A stretch of DNA of 14,019 bases. It comes from Actinomycetota bacterium (lineage in GTDB: Bacteria > Actinomycetota > Nitriliruptoria > Nitriliruptorales > JAHWKO01). The notes beneath the pieces are model-generated. The model saw only the letters and a list, made by a program, of their open reading frames with translations. It ran no database searches and was not told the origin of the DNA. Position numbers and translations under genes: made by a program. The DNA lies in contig JAHWKO010000062.1 in the NCBI GenBank assembly GCA_019347855.1, forward strand, positions 1 to 14,019. Direction: 5' to 3'. Shown piece after piece: positions 1-7,132 of this stretch (positions are counted from its first letter, which is position 1; each line of letters starts with the position of its first letter).

Positions 1-61
1 TAGACCTTCGCGCATGCGGGCGCGCTGTGCACGAAGCTCATGGCCGGGCAGACGTTACCTG

Positions 62-67
62 TAGCAT
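62..67 (+). promoter_or_regulatory. Putative -10 box (TAGCAT) upstream of the DnaG-like start
   Basis: TAGCAT fits the actinobacterial TANNNT -10 pattern and ends 34 nt before the ATG at 102, so the leader would be about 28 nt. The same hexamer precedes serA at 12245. No -35 element is convincing. An AGGGA ribosome binding site at 91-95, 6 nt before the ATG, supports the start at 102. Confidence 0.4.
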
Positions 68-101
68 TCTCAGGCGCCGCCCGGAGACGCAGGGACCAAG
101 C

Positions 102-674
102 ATGGCGGGACGCATCCTCCAGGAGGACATCGACGCGCTGAAGCGCCGCGCCGACCTCGCGGACATCGCCTCGGACTACACGCGCATGAAGAAGGCGGGG
201 AGCCGCTGGAAGGGGCTCTGCCCGTTCCACCAGGAGAAGACCCCGTCCTTCACGGTCGACGCCCAGGCCGGCCTGTTCCACTGCTTCGGTTGCCAGGCGG
301 GCGGGGACCTCTACTCGTTCGTCGAGCGCGTCGAGGGCCTGACGTTCACCGAAGCGGTCGAGCACGTCGCCGTCGAGCTCGAGCCTGACGCATCGGTGGG
401 TCGTGAGCTCCAGCTCGTGAAGGTTTCGGCGGATCCGGAGCAGCGCAGCCACATCACCGAGCTCGCGGCGATCTTCCGTGGCAACATCGTCGACGTCGAC
501 CACGAGTCCATGACGGTCGAGGCGTCGGGATCCCCCGAGAAGCTCGATGCCATGCTCGAGATGCTGTCCCCGTACGGGGTCCGAGAGATGGTGCGGACGG
601 GGCAGATCGCCGTGGCGCGTGGCGGGCGTTCGATCACCGACGGCAGCAAGCTGCGGCTCCAGCGGATCGTGTGA
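102..674 (+). CDS. dnaG'-'ilvN: Chimeric ORF: DnaG primase zinc-finger domain fused in frame to the C-terminal half of acetolactate synthase small subunit (IlvN)
   Basis: The protein has 190 residues from the ATG at 102, chosen for its AGGGA site; an upstream start at 27 adds only non-homologous sequence. Residues 1-90 match the N-terminal zinc-binding domain of bacterial primase: MAGRI start, C40-PF-H43, EKTPSFTV at 45-52 and HCFGC with C61 and C64, the CHC2 zinc ligands. From about residue 91 (VELEPDASV) the protein matches the second half of IlvN: RELQLVKV at 101-108, the conserved IFRG and VEASG blocks, then REMVRTGQIAVARG at 161-174. The IlvN N-terminal ACT domain (roughly the first 75-80 residues) and the catalytic and helicase-binding parts of DnaG are absent. 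The native neighbourhood is that of ilvN, since the downstream gene overlaps it and ilvC follows. An assembly or amplification chimera at a contig edge seems likelier than a functional fusion, but the frame is intact. Confidence 0.85.
   Translation: MAGRILQEDIDALKRRADLADIASDYTRMKKAGSRWKGLCPFHQEKTPSFTVDAQAGLFHCFGCQAGGDLYSFVERVEGLTFTEAVEHVAVELEPDASVGRELQLVKVSADPEQRSHITELAAIFRGNIVDVDHESMTVEASGSPEKLDAMLEMLSPYGVREMVRTGQIAVARGGRSITDGSKLRLQRIV
366..390 (+). other. Breakpoint between dnaG-like and ilvN-like sequence
   Basis: DnaG similarity ends near EAVEHVA (codons up to about 371) and IlvN similarity begins at VELEPDASV (from 372). The junction reads GTCGAGCTCGAGC at 372-384 and contains the perfect palindrome GCTCGAGC at 377-384, with overlapping GAGCTC and CTCGAG. 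Such a short self-complementary stretch could mediate illegitimate recombination, polymerase template switching or a false assembly join. The exact base of the join cannot be fixed without the two parental sequences. Confidence 0.6.
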
Positions 675-2059
675 CGGTGAGCAGTCCCTGGCAGGACCGA
701 CTCCATGGGATCGTCTCGGGGCGGCGGTTCATGATCGCGACCGACGTGCTCGCCGCGGCGTCCCACCTCGCCACCCAGCTGAGGGAGCTCGGGGCCGACG
801 GCACGCTGTGCATCAGCGGTTCCCGTGGCGTCGGAGACATCGATCCGCAGGACGAGCGCGATGCCGTCCTGGTCGAGGCTCGAGGCACTGACCTCATGGG
901 GTCGATCCGTGCGTGGACCGAGGTCCTCCGCGATCCGCCGGTGCCGATCCGCGAGGCCGTCGACCGCTTCGACCCGGAGGGCGAGGCGTGGGCTGTCCAG
1001 TCGCTGTTCGGGGAACAGCAGGAGATCGGGGGTCGCCACGTGTTCGGATCGCGGCCGCCCGAGTGGATCGCGCTCGAGGACAAGACCGTCGCCGATGCGG
1101 TCTGGGACGCCAGCGACGTCACCCGGGCGCCGTCGCGGATCGTCCCGGTCTCGAGCGCCCTGCTCCGCGAAGCGGCGCGCGACCTGGACGAGGGCCGGGG
1201 CACGGTATGGGTCGCGGACAACCGTCTGGGGTGGCACGGCGGGGCGCAGTACCTGCGGTGGGTCCGCGGTGGCGACGACGTGGAGGACGCCGTGGGGTTC
1301 TTCGCCGCCGCGGCTCACCGGGTGCGCGTTATGCCGTTCCTCGACGGCATCCCGTGCTCGATCCACGGGATGGTGTTCGACGACCACGTGGCGACGTTTC
1401 GACCCTGCGAGATGGTCGTCCTGCGCCGGAGCGGCACGTCCTCGCTCTACTACGCCGGCCCCGCCACGAGCTGGGAACCACCCGACGATGACCGGGACCA
1501 CATGAGCCGGGTCGCGCGATCCGTGGGGGGCCGCCTCGACCGGTCGGTCGGCTACCGGGGCGTGTTCACGGTGGACGGTGTCATGACCGCCGACGGCTTC
1601 CGACCGACCGAGCTGAACCCGAGGTTCGGCGCTGCGCTCAACGTGCTGGCTCGCGGCACCGGACTGCCGCTGTACCTCCTCCACCTCGGGGTGATCGAGC
1701 GCCCCGATCTGGACTGGCGACCGGAGGACCTCGAGGCCGAGATCCTGTCCGCCGCCGACGCTGAGCCGGTCGCGCAGGCAGGGATCACCCTCGACCGCTC
1801 GGTCGACGGCCAGCGTCGCATGGGCTTCGTCGAGCGCGACGGCACCTGGGTCGAGACCGACGACGACCCGACGCTGGTGCTCGAGCTCGCCCCGGGCCCG
1901 ACCGGCGGGTACCTGCGGGTCCACCTGCCCGACCACCCCGTCGGCGATCCCGTGGCACCCGCGGTCGTCCGGGCCCTCGCGGTCGCTCGCGACCACCTCG
2001 ACCTCGACCTCCCCGACCTCGAAGCGGCTCCGGACCTGCGGTCCTCGGCCGCCGCGTAA
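671..2059 (+). CDS. ATP-grasp domain protein of unknown substrate, between ilvN and ilvC
   Basis: This 462-residue protein starts at GTG 671, which overlaps the ilvN stop as GTGA (671-674), the arrangement expected for translational coupling. The C-terminal half looks like an ATP-grasp fold: [11 protein letters not shown] at 223-233, [11 protein letters not shown] at 243-253, then RGVFTVDGV at 296-304 and ELNPRFG at 314-320. In that last motif E314 and N316 would bind metal and R318 the phosphates. Residues 1-160 have no motif I recognise. There is no signal peptide or membrane segment. ATP-grasp enzymes usually join a carboxylate to an amine, thiol or similar nucleophile through an acyl-phosphate; the substrate cannot be read here. 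Position suggests co-expression with branched-chain amino acid synthesis, but this protein is not part of the known pathway. Confidence 0.75.
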   Translation: MTVSSPWQDRLHGIVSGRRFMIATDVLAAASHLATQLRELGADGTLCISGSRGVGDIDPQDERDAVLVEARGTDLMGSIRAWTEVLRDPPVPIREAVDRFDPEGEAWAVQSLFGEQQEIGGRHVFGSRPPEWIALEDKTVADAVWDASDVTRAPSRIVPVSSALLREAARDLDEGRGTVWVADNRLGWHGGAQYLRWVRGGDDVEDAVGFFAAAAHRVRVMPFLDGIPCSIHGMVFDDHVATFRPCEMVVLRRSGTSSLYYAGPATSWEPPDDDRDHMSRVARSVGGRLDRSVGYRGVFTVDGVMTADGFRPTELNPRFGAALNVLARGTGLPLYLLHLGVIERPDLDWRPEDLEAEILSAADAEPVAQAGITLDRSVDGQRRMGFVERDGTWVETDDDPTLVLELAPGPTGGYLRVHLPDHPVGDPVAPAVVRALAVARDHLDLDLPDLEAAPDLRSSAAA

Positions 2060-2062
2060 CCT
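2057..2062 (+). promoter_or_regulatory. Putative ilvC -10 box (TAACCT) containing the upstream stop codon
   Basis: TAACCTCG fits the TANNNTCG pattern seen at several starts in this window. Its TAA is the stop codon of the ATP-grasp gene. Transcription would begin near 2069, giving a leader of about 17 nt that still includes the AAGGAG ribosome binding site at 2074-2079, 6 nt before the ilvC ATG. No -35 is evident, and readthrough from upstream is also likely. Confidence 0.35.
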
Positions 2063-2085
2063 CGCCGACCGACAAGGAGACCTCC

Positions 2086-3087
2086 ATGGCAACGATGTTC
2101 TACGACGGCGATGCCGACCTCGCCGACCTCGACGGCAAGACCGTGGCGGTCCTCGGGTACGGATCACAGGGGCACGCGCACGCGCGCAACCTCAGCGAGT
2201 CCGGGATCGATGTCGTCGTGGGCCTCCAGCCGGAGTCACGGTCGCGTGCCCGCGCCCAGGACGCTGGGTTGAAGGTGCTCGACACCGCCGAGGCCGCCGC
2301 GGTCGGGGACGTCGTCTCGATCCTCTTGCCGGACACCGTGCAGCGGCGCGTCTACGACGAGGACGTCGCTCCGGGCCTCGAGGCCGGCAACACGTTGTTC
2401 TTCGCGCACGGCTTCAACATCCACTTCGGCTCGATCGATCCGCCCGACGACGTGGACGTCGTGATGGTCGCACCCAAGTCGCCGGGCCACCTGGTGCGTC
2501 GGACCTACGTGGAGGGCAACGGGACGCCTGGCCTCGTGGCCGTCCACCGCGACGCGACCGGCGAGGCGCTGGCGACCGCGCTGGCCTACGCCAAGGGCAT
2601 CGGGTGCACCCGCGCGGGGGTCATCCAGACGACGTTCGCCGAGGAGACCGAGACCGACCTGTTCGGCGAGCAGGCCGTCCTGTGCGGCGGCGTCTCCAGC
2701 CTCATCCAGAAGGGCTTCGAGGTCCTGACCGAGGCCGGCTACCAGCCGGAGGTCGCCTACTTCGAGTGCCTCCACGAGCTCAAGCTCATCGTCGACCTGC
2801 TCTACGAGGGCGGCTTCGAGCGCATGCGCTACTCCGTCTCGGACACCGCCGAGTACGGGGACTACGTGTCCGGTCCGCGGATCGTCGACGACGGCGTCAA
2901 GGAGCGCATGCGCGAGGTGCTCGCCGAGGTCCAGGACGGCACGTTCGCGAAGGGTTGGATCGACGAGTTCGAGCAGGGAAGCCCCGAGTTCCGCCGCATG
3001 CGTGAGGAGCAGAAGGACCACCCGATCGAGGACGTGGGCGAGGAGCTGCGCTCGATGATGAGCTGGCTCCCGCAGCCCGAGGACTAG
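2086..3087 (+). CDS. ilvC: Ketol-acid reductoisomerase (NADP+), class I
   Basis: IlvC converts 2-acetolactate or 2-aceto-2-hydroxybutyrate to the 2,3-dihydroxy acid, the second shared step of valine, isoleucine and leucine synthesis, in the cytosol. The 333-residue length is typical of the short class I enzyme. The Rossmann motif is [13 protein letters not shown] at 24-36, followed by the cofactor loop GLQPESRSR at 46-54, whose Arg and Ser residues suit [15 protein letters not shown] at 106-115 holds the conserved H108. The metal and substrate residues are D191 and E195 in ETDLFGEQ and E227 and E231 in ECLHE, with S252 nearby. The start has a strong AAGGAG site. The gene lies 26 nt after the ATP-grasp gene. 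Its TAG stop overlaps the stop of the opposing YetF-like gene by 4 nt, leaving no room for a terminator. Confidence 0.98.
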   Translation: MATMFYDGDADLADLDGKTVAVLGYGSQGHAHARNLSESGIDVVVGLQPESRSRARAQDAGLKVLDTAEAAAVGDVVSILLPDTVQRRVYDEDVAPGLEAGNTLFFAHGFNIHFGSIDPPDDVDVVMVAPKSPGHLVRRTYVEGNGTPGLVAVHRDATGEALATALAYAKGIGCTRAGVIQTTFAEETETDLFGEQAVLCGGVSSLIQKGFEVLTEAGYQPEVAYFECLHELKLIVDLLYEGGFERMRYSVSDTAEYGDYVSGPRIVDDGVKERMREVLAEVQDGTFAKGWIDEFEQGSPEFRRMREEQKDHPIEDVGEELRSMMSWLPQPED

Positions 3088-3535
3088 ATCCGGTCGAGGC
3101 GGTCGGCGCCGACGACCTCGTCGAACACCACGGGGTCGAGGGCCCCGTCGCGTCCGATCACGCTGAACTCGCCGTTACGTTCGAGGATGACGACCGCCAC
3201 GTCGTGGAGGCTCCCGTACCCGGACAGGCGGATCGCCTCGTGCACCTCGTAGGCGCTGGTGTTGGCGTGCCGCAGGAGCTCCTCGATCGGCTCGCCCCCG
3301 GCGGCGACGAGCACCGGGCGGTTCTGGATCGAACGGTGGACCCACTCGACGTGGTGGTGCAGCCATCCCACGACCCCATCGCGAAGATGAACGCCAGGTC
3401 GTAGGTCGACGAGGACGCGAACTGCCGCTGGCCCCACAAGCGGCTGAACGCGATGATCGCCACGTAGACCGTCGCGGCGGTCACCACGGTCAGGGTGGCC
3501 TCGGTCCACGTCATCCCCAGTTCTCGCCACGGCAT
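3084..3535 (-). pseudogene. YetF/DUF421-family membrane protein, frameshifted and missing its middle
   Basis: The ATG at 3535 has a good GGAGGGG site 6 nt upstream. The first frame gives 54 residues: a hydrophobic helix (LTVVTAATVYVAIIAF at 15-30) and then SRLWGQRQF, STYDLAFIFAMG, the usual start of YetF-like proteins. At about 3374 homology jumps to another frame, which reads VVGWLHHHVEW, then QNRPVLVAAGG, the DUF421 core (HANTSAYEVHEAIRL, VVILERNGEFSVIGRDG) and a stop at 3084-3086. Family members have further membrane segments between these blocks; here almost nothing separates them, so a deletion of a length not divisible by three fits better than a single-base error. The role of the family is poorly known. 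It may be a recent pseudogene or a local assembly deletion. The 3' end overlaps ilvC by 4 nt. Confidence 0.75.
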
Positions 3536-3631
3536 GTGCAGCCCCTCCGGTCTGTCTGTCCCCACCATGCTGCACCGCGACGGCTCGCGTCGTGGCGTGC
3601 GCACCCGTCCGGGCGGTGGCCGCAGGCTGGT

Positions 3632-3637
3632 TAGGCT
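3632..3637 (+). promoter_or_regulatory. Putative -10 box (TAGGCT) for the MOSC-aminotransferase pair
   Basis: TTAGGCTCG at 3631-3639 places TAGGCT 21 nt before the GTG at 3659. The predicted transcript would start near 3644 with a leader of about 15 nt that carries the AGGAGG ribosome binding site (3649-3654). An almost identical GTTAGGCTCGG occurs at 13904-13914. No -35 is visible. Confidence 0.45.
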
Positions 3638-3658
3638 CGTCGCGACCCAGGAGGCACC

Positions 3659-4153
3659 GTGGATGGACGAGGCCGTATCGCGGCGATCTTCGTGACCGGC
3701 CAGGCCACGGGGCCGATGCAGGCCGTGGACGAGGTCCGGGTCGTGGCGGGGCGCGGGCTCGCCGGTGACCGGTACGCCGGGTCCGAGGGCACCTGGTCTG
3801 AGGGCCCTGAGGACCACCGCCCCAAGCGACAGGTCACGTTCATCGAGTCCGAAGCCGTGATGGCGGTCCGCCGCGACTACGGCATCGACCTCGAGGCTGC
3901 CGACACGCGCCGCAACGTCGTGACCACCGGGATCGCCCTGAACCACCTGGTGGGACGCGAGTTCGCGTTCGGTGACGTCCGTTTCCGCGGGGTGTCCCTC
4001 TGCGAACCGTGCAACCACCTCGAGGAGGTCTCCGGCAAGCCGATCCGCCGCCCGCTGCTGCATCGCGGAGGCCTCAACGCCGAGGCCCTGACCGACGGGC
4101 TGCTCCGGATCGGTGACCGGTTCTCGTTCCTGACACAGGAGGCCTACGCGTGA
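3659..4153 (+). CDS. MOSC domain-containing protein
   Basis: The GTG start is fixed by AGGAGG 4 nt upstream. The 164-residue protein is essentially one MOSC domain: GRGLAGDRYAG at 31-41, QVTFIESEAV at 58-67, RRNVVTTGIALNHLVG at 84-99, GDVRFRGVSLCEPCNHLE at 105-122 with the conserved C115 and C118, and HRGGLNAEALTDG at 135-147. MOSC domains occur at the C-terminus of molybdenum cofactor sulfurases and in stand-alone proteins such as YiiM, where the conserved Cys handles sulfur or the molybdenum cofactor. The substrate of this single-domain protein is unknown. Its stop overlaps the next gene's GTG by 4 nt, so the two are probably one operon. No molybdenum cofactor gene is nearby. Confidence 0.88.
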   Translation: MDGRGRIAAIFVTGQATGPMQAVDEVRVVAGRGLAGDRYAGSEGTWSEGPEDHRPKRQVTFIESEAVMAVRRDYGIDLEAADTRRNVVTTGIALNHLVGREFAFGDVRFRGVSLCEPCNHLEEVSGKPIRRPLLHRGGLNAEALTDGLLRIGDRFSFLTQEAYA

Positions 4154-5265
4154 GCGTCCCTGGGACCACCGAGCCGCCGGCGCGGCTGCTGCTGGGGCCG
4201 GGGCCGAGCCCGGTGCACCCCGACGTCCTGCGGGCGCAGGCACGTCCGGTCGTGGGACACCTCGATCCGTGGTTCCTCGACCGGACCGACGAGGTCGCGG
4301 CGATGCTCCGTCAGGTCTTCCGGACCGACAACCGGCTCACGTTCGCGGTGTCGGGCACCGGCAGCGCGGGGATGGAGGCCTCGGTCGTGAACGTCGTCGA
4401 GCCCGGCGACACCGTGATCGTGGGGCTGAACGGTGTGTTCGGGCGGCGGCTCGCCGACTCCGCCCGGCGCAGCGGGTGCGAGGTGGTCGGGCTCGAGCAG
4501 CCGATGGGACGCATCGTGCCGCCCGAGCAGGTGGCCGAGGCGCTGGATGCCCACCCGAACGCCCGCGCCGTGGTGCTCGTCCACGCCGAGACGTCGACGG
4601 GTGTCCTCCAACCACTCGAGGAAGTCGCGACGGCCGTGGCGGACACCGAGGCCCTCCTGATCGTCGACGCCGTCACCTCGCTCGGTGGCGTGCCCGTCGA
4701 GGTGGACGGGTGGGGGCTCGACGTGGTCTACGCGGGCACGCAGAAGTGCCTGTCCGTACCCCCCGGCCTGGCACCGATCACGTTCTCGCCGAAAGCCGAG
4801 GACGTGCTCGACCGGCGGACGGCGCCGGTGCGGTCCTGGTACCTCGACGCCAGCGCGATCCGGGCGTACTGGGGCGAGGAACGGTCCTACCACCACACCG
4901 CGCCGATCTCCGCCCTGTACGGGCTCCACGAGGGGTTGCGGATCGTGCTGTCCGAGGGCCTGCCGGACCGTTGGGCCCGGCACGAGCGGGTGGGGCGCCG
5001 CTTGCAGGAGGAGCTCGAGGAGCGCGGCTACGAGCTGTGGGCGCAGGAGGGCCACCGCCTCCCACAGCTGACGACCGTGGTGGCCCCCGACGACGTCGAC
5101 GCCGATGCGGTCCGCGGGCAGCTGCTCGAGCGGACCGGCATCGAGATCGGTGGCGGCCTCGGGGAGCTGGCCGGTCGCGGCTGGCGTATCGGACTGATGG
5201 GGGAGGGGGCCCGCGACGAGCACGTCGACCGGGTCCTCGCGGCGCTCGACGAGCTGGCGCGCTGA
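4150..5265 (+). CDS. PLP-dependent class V aminotransferase, alanine-glyoxylate/serine-pyruvate type
   Basis: This 371-residue enzyme resembles peroxisomal AGXT along its whole length: LLGPGPSPVHP at 14-24, SGTGSAGMEA at 68-77, HAETSTGVLQPL at 145-156, IVDAVTSLGG at 171-180 with the PLP-ring Asp, GTQKCLSVPPG at 196-206 with Schiff-base K199, and SYHHTAPISALYGL at 246-259. Near the end, GGLGELAGRGWRIGLMG corresponds to the AGXT GGLG...LRIGLLG block. The likely reaction is transfer of an amino group from alanine or serine to glyoxylate, giving glycine, in the cytosol. The exact donor cannot be read; aspartate or hydroxypyruvate/serine use is possible in this family. GTG 4150 overlaps the MOSC stop (GTGA). 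The stop lies 4 nt from that of the convergent cyclase gene. Confidence 0.9.
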   Translation: MSVPGTTEPPARLLLGPGPSPVHPDVLRAQARPVVGHLDPWFLDRTDEVAAMLRQVFRTDNRLTFAVSGTGSAGMEASVVNVVEPGDTVIVGLNGVFGRRLADSARRSGCEVVGLEQPMGRIVPPEQVAEALDAHPNARAVVLVHAETSTGVLQPLEEVATAVADTEALLIVDAVTSLGGVPVEVDGWGLDVVYAGTQKCLSVPPGLAPITFSPKAEDVLDRRTAPVRSWYLDASAIRAYWGEERSYHHTAPISALYGLHEGLRIVLSEGLPDRWARHERVGRRLQEELEERGYELWAQEGHRLPQLTTVVAPDDVDADAVRGQLLERTGIEIGGGLGELAGRGWRIGLMGEGARDEHVDRVLAALDELAR

Positions 5266-5269
5266 ACGC

Positions 5270-6271
5270 CTACTCGTCGTCGTCCCCGTCGTCCCCGTCG
5301 CCCTCGTCCTCGAGCTCCCGGACCCGGAGCGGGCGGCGCTTGCCGATCCCGTGGAGCTCCTTCTTCGGGATCGTGGTGAGCTCGAAGTCGTCCTGGAGGA
5401 TCGCCTCGAGCTCCTCGTCGGCCAGGAGGCTGCCCGAGCGGGCGAGGTCGGTGAGCCGCGCCGCGAGGTTCACCGGATCGCCGAAGTAGTCTCCCTCACG
5501 CACCAGCACCGGGCCGCACGACATGCCGGCGGAGCGCGGGGTGTCCGCCAGCTCCTCCTCGCCAGTCACGATCTCGAGGAGCACGTGCGCGAGGTCGACG
5601 GGATCCTCGGCCACGATCATCGCGGCGTCCCCGATGAACTTCGCGAGCAGCACCCCCTCCTGTTCCTCGACCGCCTCGGTCACCAAGGTCTCGAACGATG
5701 CCAGGACCTCGTCGAGCCCCGTCGGGTCGACCCGGGCGGACAGCGCCGTGTACCCGACCACGTCGACGAACCCGATCGCCAGCATGAGCCGGTCATCGGC
5801 GTGGGTCGTGGCCTCTCGCGCGACCTCGGTGTCGAGGATCCGCAGCAGGATGTGGCGGTACTCGTCGGCGAGGGACCCGGAGACGAGCGGGAGGATCTCC
5901 TCGGCGGTATCTCCCAGCATCTCGGCGAGCTGATCCGGGTCCGCGCCACCCGCCAGCGCCGGCCGGATGATCTGCTCGCGCACCAGCGACAGGTCGTTCA
6001 CGACGATGGAGGTGAGCGCCCGGTTGCGCACGCGAGCGGCGCGGATCACGGCCTTCAGGGGGTAGGCATCGAGCAGCGCCGACGCGACCTCGGCGTAGTG
6101 CAGATCGTCGTTGCTGTAGCGGCCGTCCTCGTGCAGTCGGTCCGCCGCCTTGAAGACGGACTCGAGGATCCGGATCGGGACGCCGGAACGTTCCGAGACG
6201 TCCTCGATCGTGAGGTCACGGTCGCGTCCCACGACGTCCCGGACGCGTTCGAACGGCGAGTGGTCGGTCAC
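5270..6271 (-). CDS. Class III adenylate/guanylate cyclase with N-terminal helical regulatory domain
   Basis: Start chosen at GTG 6271, with GAGGAGA about 7 nt upstream, giving 333 residues; a longer frame would run through the divergent plsC start. Residues 1-155 are helical and resemble the N-terminal regulatory domain of mycobacterial Rv1264/Rv2212-type cyclases. The catalytic domain is at about 163-318. Metal ligands are D170 (GFVDVVGYTALS) and D215 (KFIGDAAM); K211 fits an adenine-selecting Lys, and N268 and R272 (VNLAARL) are the transition-state residues. All key residues are present, so activity as a homodimeric, cytosolic ATP-to-cAMP cyclase is likely. The protein ends in an acidic tail (EDEGDGDDGDDDE) encoded by GAC/GGG-rich short repeats. 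There are no membrane helices. A cAMP receptor is not encoded nearby. Confidence 0.92.
   Translation of the reverse strand: MTDHSPFERVRDVVGRDRDLTIEDVSERSGVPIRILESVFKAADRLHEDGRYSNDDLHYAEVASALLDAYPLKAVIRAARVRNRALTSIVVNDLSLVREQIIRPALAGGADPDQLAEMLGDTAEEILPLVSGSLADEYRHILLRILDTEVAREATTHADDRLMLAIGFVDVVGYTALSARVDPTGLDEVLASFETLVTEAVEEQEGVLLAKFIGDAAMIVAEDPVDLAHVLLEIVTGEEELADTPRSAGMSCGPVLVREGDYFGDPVNLAARLTDLARSGSLLADEELEAILQDDFELTTIPKKELHGIGKRRPLRVRELEDEGDGDDGDDDE
5273..5309. repeat. Short degenerate repeat encoding the acidic tail of the cyclase
   Basis: CGTCGTCCC-type units repeat in near-perfect tandem and encode the Asp/Gly/Glu-rich C-terminus of the cyclase on the minus strand. This is a simple low-complexity coding repeat that could vary by slippage in units of three bases. 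No other role is evident. Confidence 0.5.
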
Positions 6272-6304
6272 CGAGAGGTCTCCTCGTGTCGTCGCGGCCG
6301 CAAC

Positions 6305-6311
6305 TACGCTA
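6305..6311. promoter_or_regulatory. Symmetric bidirectional -10 element (TACGCTA) between the cyclase gene and plsC
   Basis: On the plus strand TACGCT (6305-6310) ends 7 nt before the plsC ATG at 6318, so plsC would be transcribed leaderless or nearly so. On the minus strand TAGCGT (6311 to 6306) is also TANNNT; transcription would start near 6299 and leave a leader of about 28 nt with the cyclase ribosome binding site. Both boxes share five base pairs in a TANNNTA symmetric unit. No -35 element is clear in either direction. Confidence 0.5.
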
Positions 6312-6317
6312 GACGGC

Positions 6318-7127
6318 ATGTCGCACCGACGACCCGAGTGGATGTTCCGCTTCGCTGCCAGGGTGGTCATCCTCTTCGTCGGGCTGATGCGGTGGCGGCT
6401 GGACATCCGCGGGACCGAGAACCTCCCCGAGCGCGGCGGGGCGGTGGTCACCTTCAACCACCACAGCTACGCCGACTTCTTCATGTGCGCGTGGTCCGTG
6501 TACCGCGAGCGGGGCCGGGCGGTCCGGTTCCTCGCCAAGGAGGAGCTGTTCCGGACGCCGGTGGTCGGGTGGATCATCCGCGGGGCGCGGCAGGTGCCGG
6601 TCGCGCGCGGCAGCCGGTCGGGGCGCAAGGAAGCCTTCGCGGTCGCCGTCGAGCGTCTGCAGCAGGGGGAGCTGATCGCGGTGGCACCGGAACAGACGAT
6701 CTCGCGGTCGTTCGAGCTGCTGCCCTTCAGCACGGGGGCGGTCCGGATGGCGCAGGACGCCGGCGTGCCGATCATCCCGAGCGTGAACTGGGGGACCCAC
6801 CGGTGGGCGACGAAGGGACGACCGATCAACTGGCGGGCGGTCGGGATCCCGGTCCTCGTCCACTACGGCGAACCGATGCACATCGGCCCTGACGAGGACG
6901 TCGCGGAGGCGACGGAGCGCGTCCGAGCCCAGATGGTCCAGATGCTCGCGGAGGTGCAGGAGCGCTACCCGGATCGGGCCGAGCCGGGGCAGGACTGGTG
7001 GGTGCCGGAGCGGTTGGGGGGCAGCGCCCCATCCCACGATGCCGTGCTCCGCGCCCACCGCGAGCGCGAGGCGGGGTGGCGGTCGGCCGCCGCGGACCGC
7101 GAGCTGCGGGACCGCGACGCGGGTTGA
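6318..7127 (+). CDS. plsC: 1-acyl-sn-glycerol-3-phosphate acyltransferase (PlsC/LPLAT family)
   Basis: The 269-residue protein starts at ATG 6318, just downstream of a -10 box with no ribosome binding site, so it is probably leaderless; the frame is open further upstream but would overlap the cyclase start. A hydrophobic segment (FAARVVILFVGLM, 12-24) suggests membrane association. Catalytic motif I is NHHSYADFF at 47-55, the HX4D pair being H48 and D53. The acyl-acceptor motif, usually PEGTRS, is APEQTISRS at 123-131; actinobacterial members often carry PEATISRS here. VPIIPSVNWG at 150-159 corresponds to motif IV. The family acylates lysophosphatidic acid to phosphatidic acid at the membrane; the EQT variant leaves open another acceptor. 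The Arg/Asp-rich C-terminal tail after about residue 220 is not conserved. Confidence 0.87.
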   Translation: MSHRRPEWMFRFAARVVILFVGLMRWRLDIRGTENLPERGGAVVTFNHHSYADFFMCAWSVYRERGRAVRFLAKEELFRTPVVGWIIRGARQVPVARGSRSGRKEAFAVAVERLQQGELIAVAPEQTISRSFELLPFSTGAVRMAQDAGVPIIPSVNWGTHRWATKGRPINWRAVGIPVLVHYGEPMHIGPDEDVAEATERVRAQMVQMLAEVQERYPDRAEPGQDWWVPERLGGSAPSHDAVLRAHREREAGWRSAAADRELRDRDAG

Positions 7128-7132
7128 CCCCA

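Noticed and set aside
1..101. 3' end of a gene upstream of the DnaG-like start
   Set aside because: One frame is open to a TAG at 62-64, but the encoded stretch of about 20 residues shows no family resemblance and is too short to support.
311..2167. Long minus-strand open frame (618 codons) opposite the IlvN remnant and the ATP-grasp gene
   Set aside because: It is rich in Arg, Gly, His and Pro with no domain, as expected from the antisense of G+C-rich coding sequence; the plus strand carries recognisable families there.
3374..3376. Programmed -1 frameshift in the YetF-like gene
   Set aside because: A frame change of one base would join the blocks, but there is no convincing slippery heptamer and the middle membrane region would still be missing, so a deletion explains more.
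4144..5223. Minus-strand frame (359 codons) opposite the aminotransferase
   Set aside because: Antisense shadow of a full-length AGXT-like gene with Schiff-base Lys and all motifs.
5351..6892. Plus-strand open frame (513 codons) opposite the adenylate cyclase
   Set aside because: Complementary to a gene with complete catalytic residues; the translation has no motif and runs out of frame into plsC.
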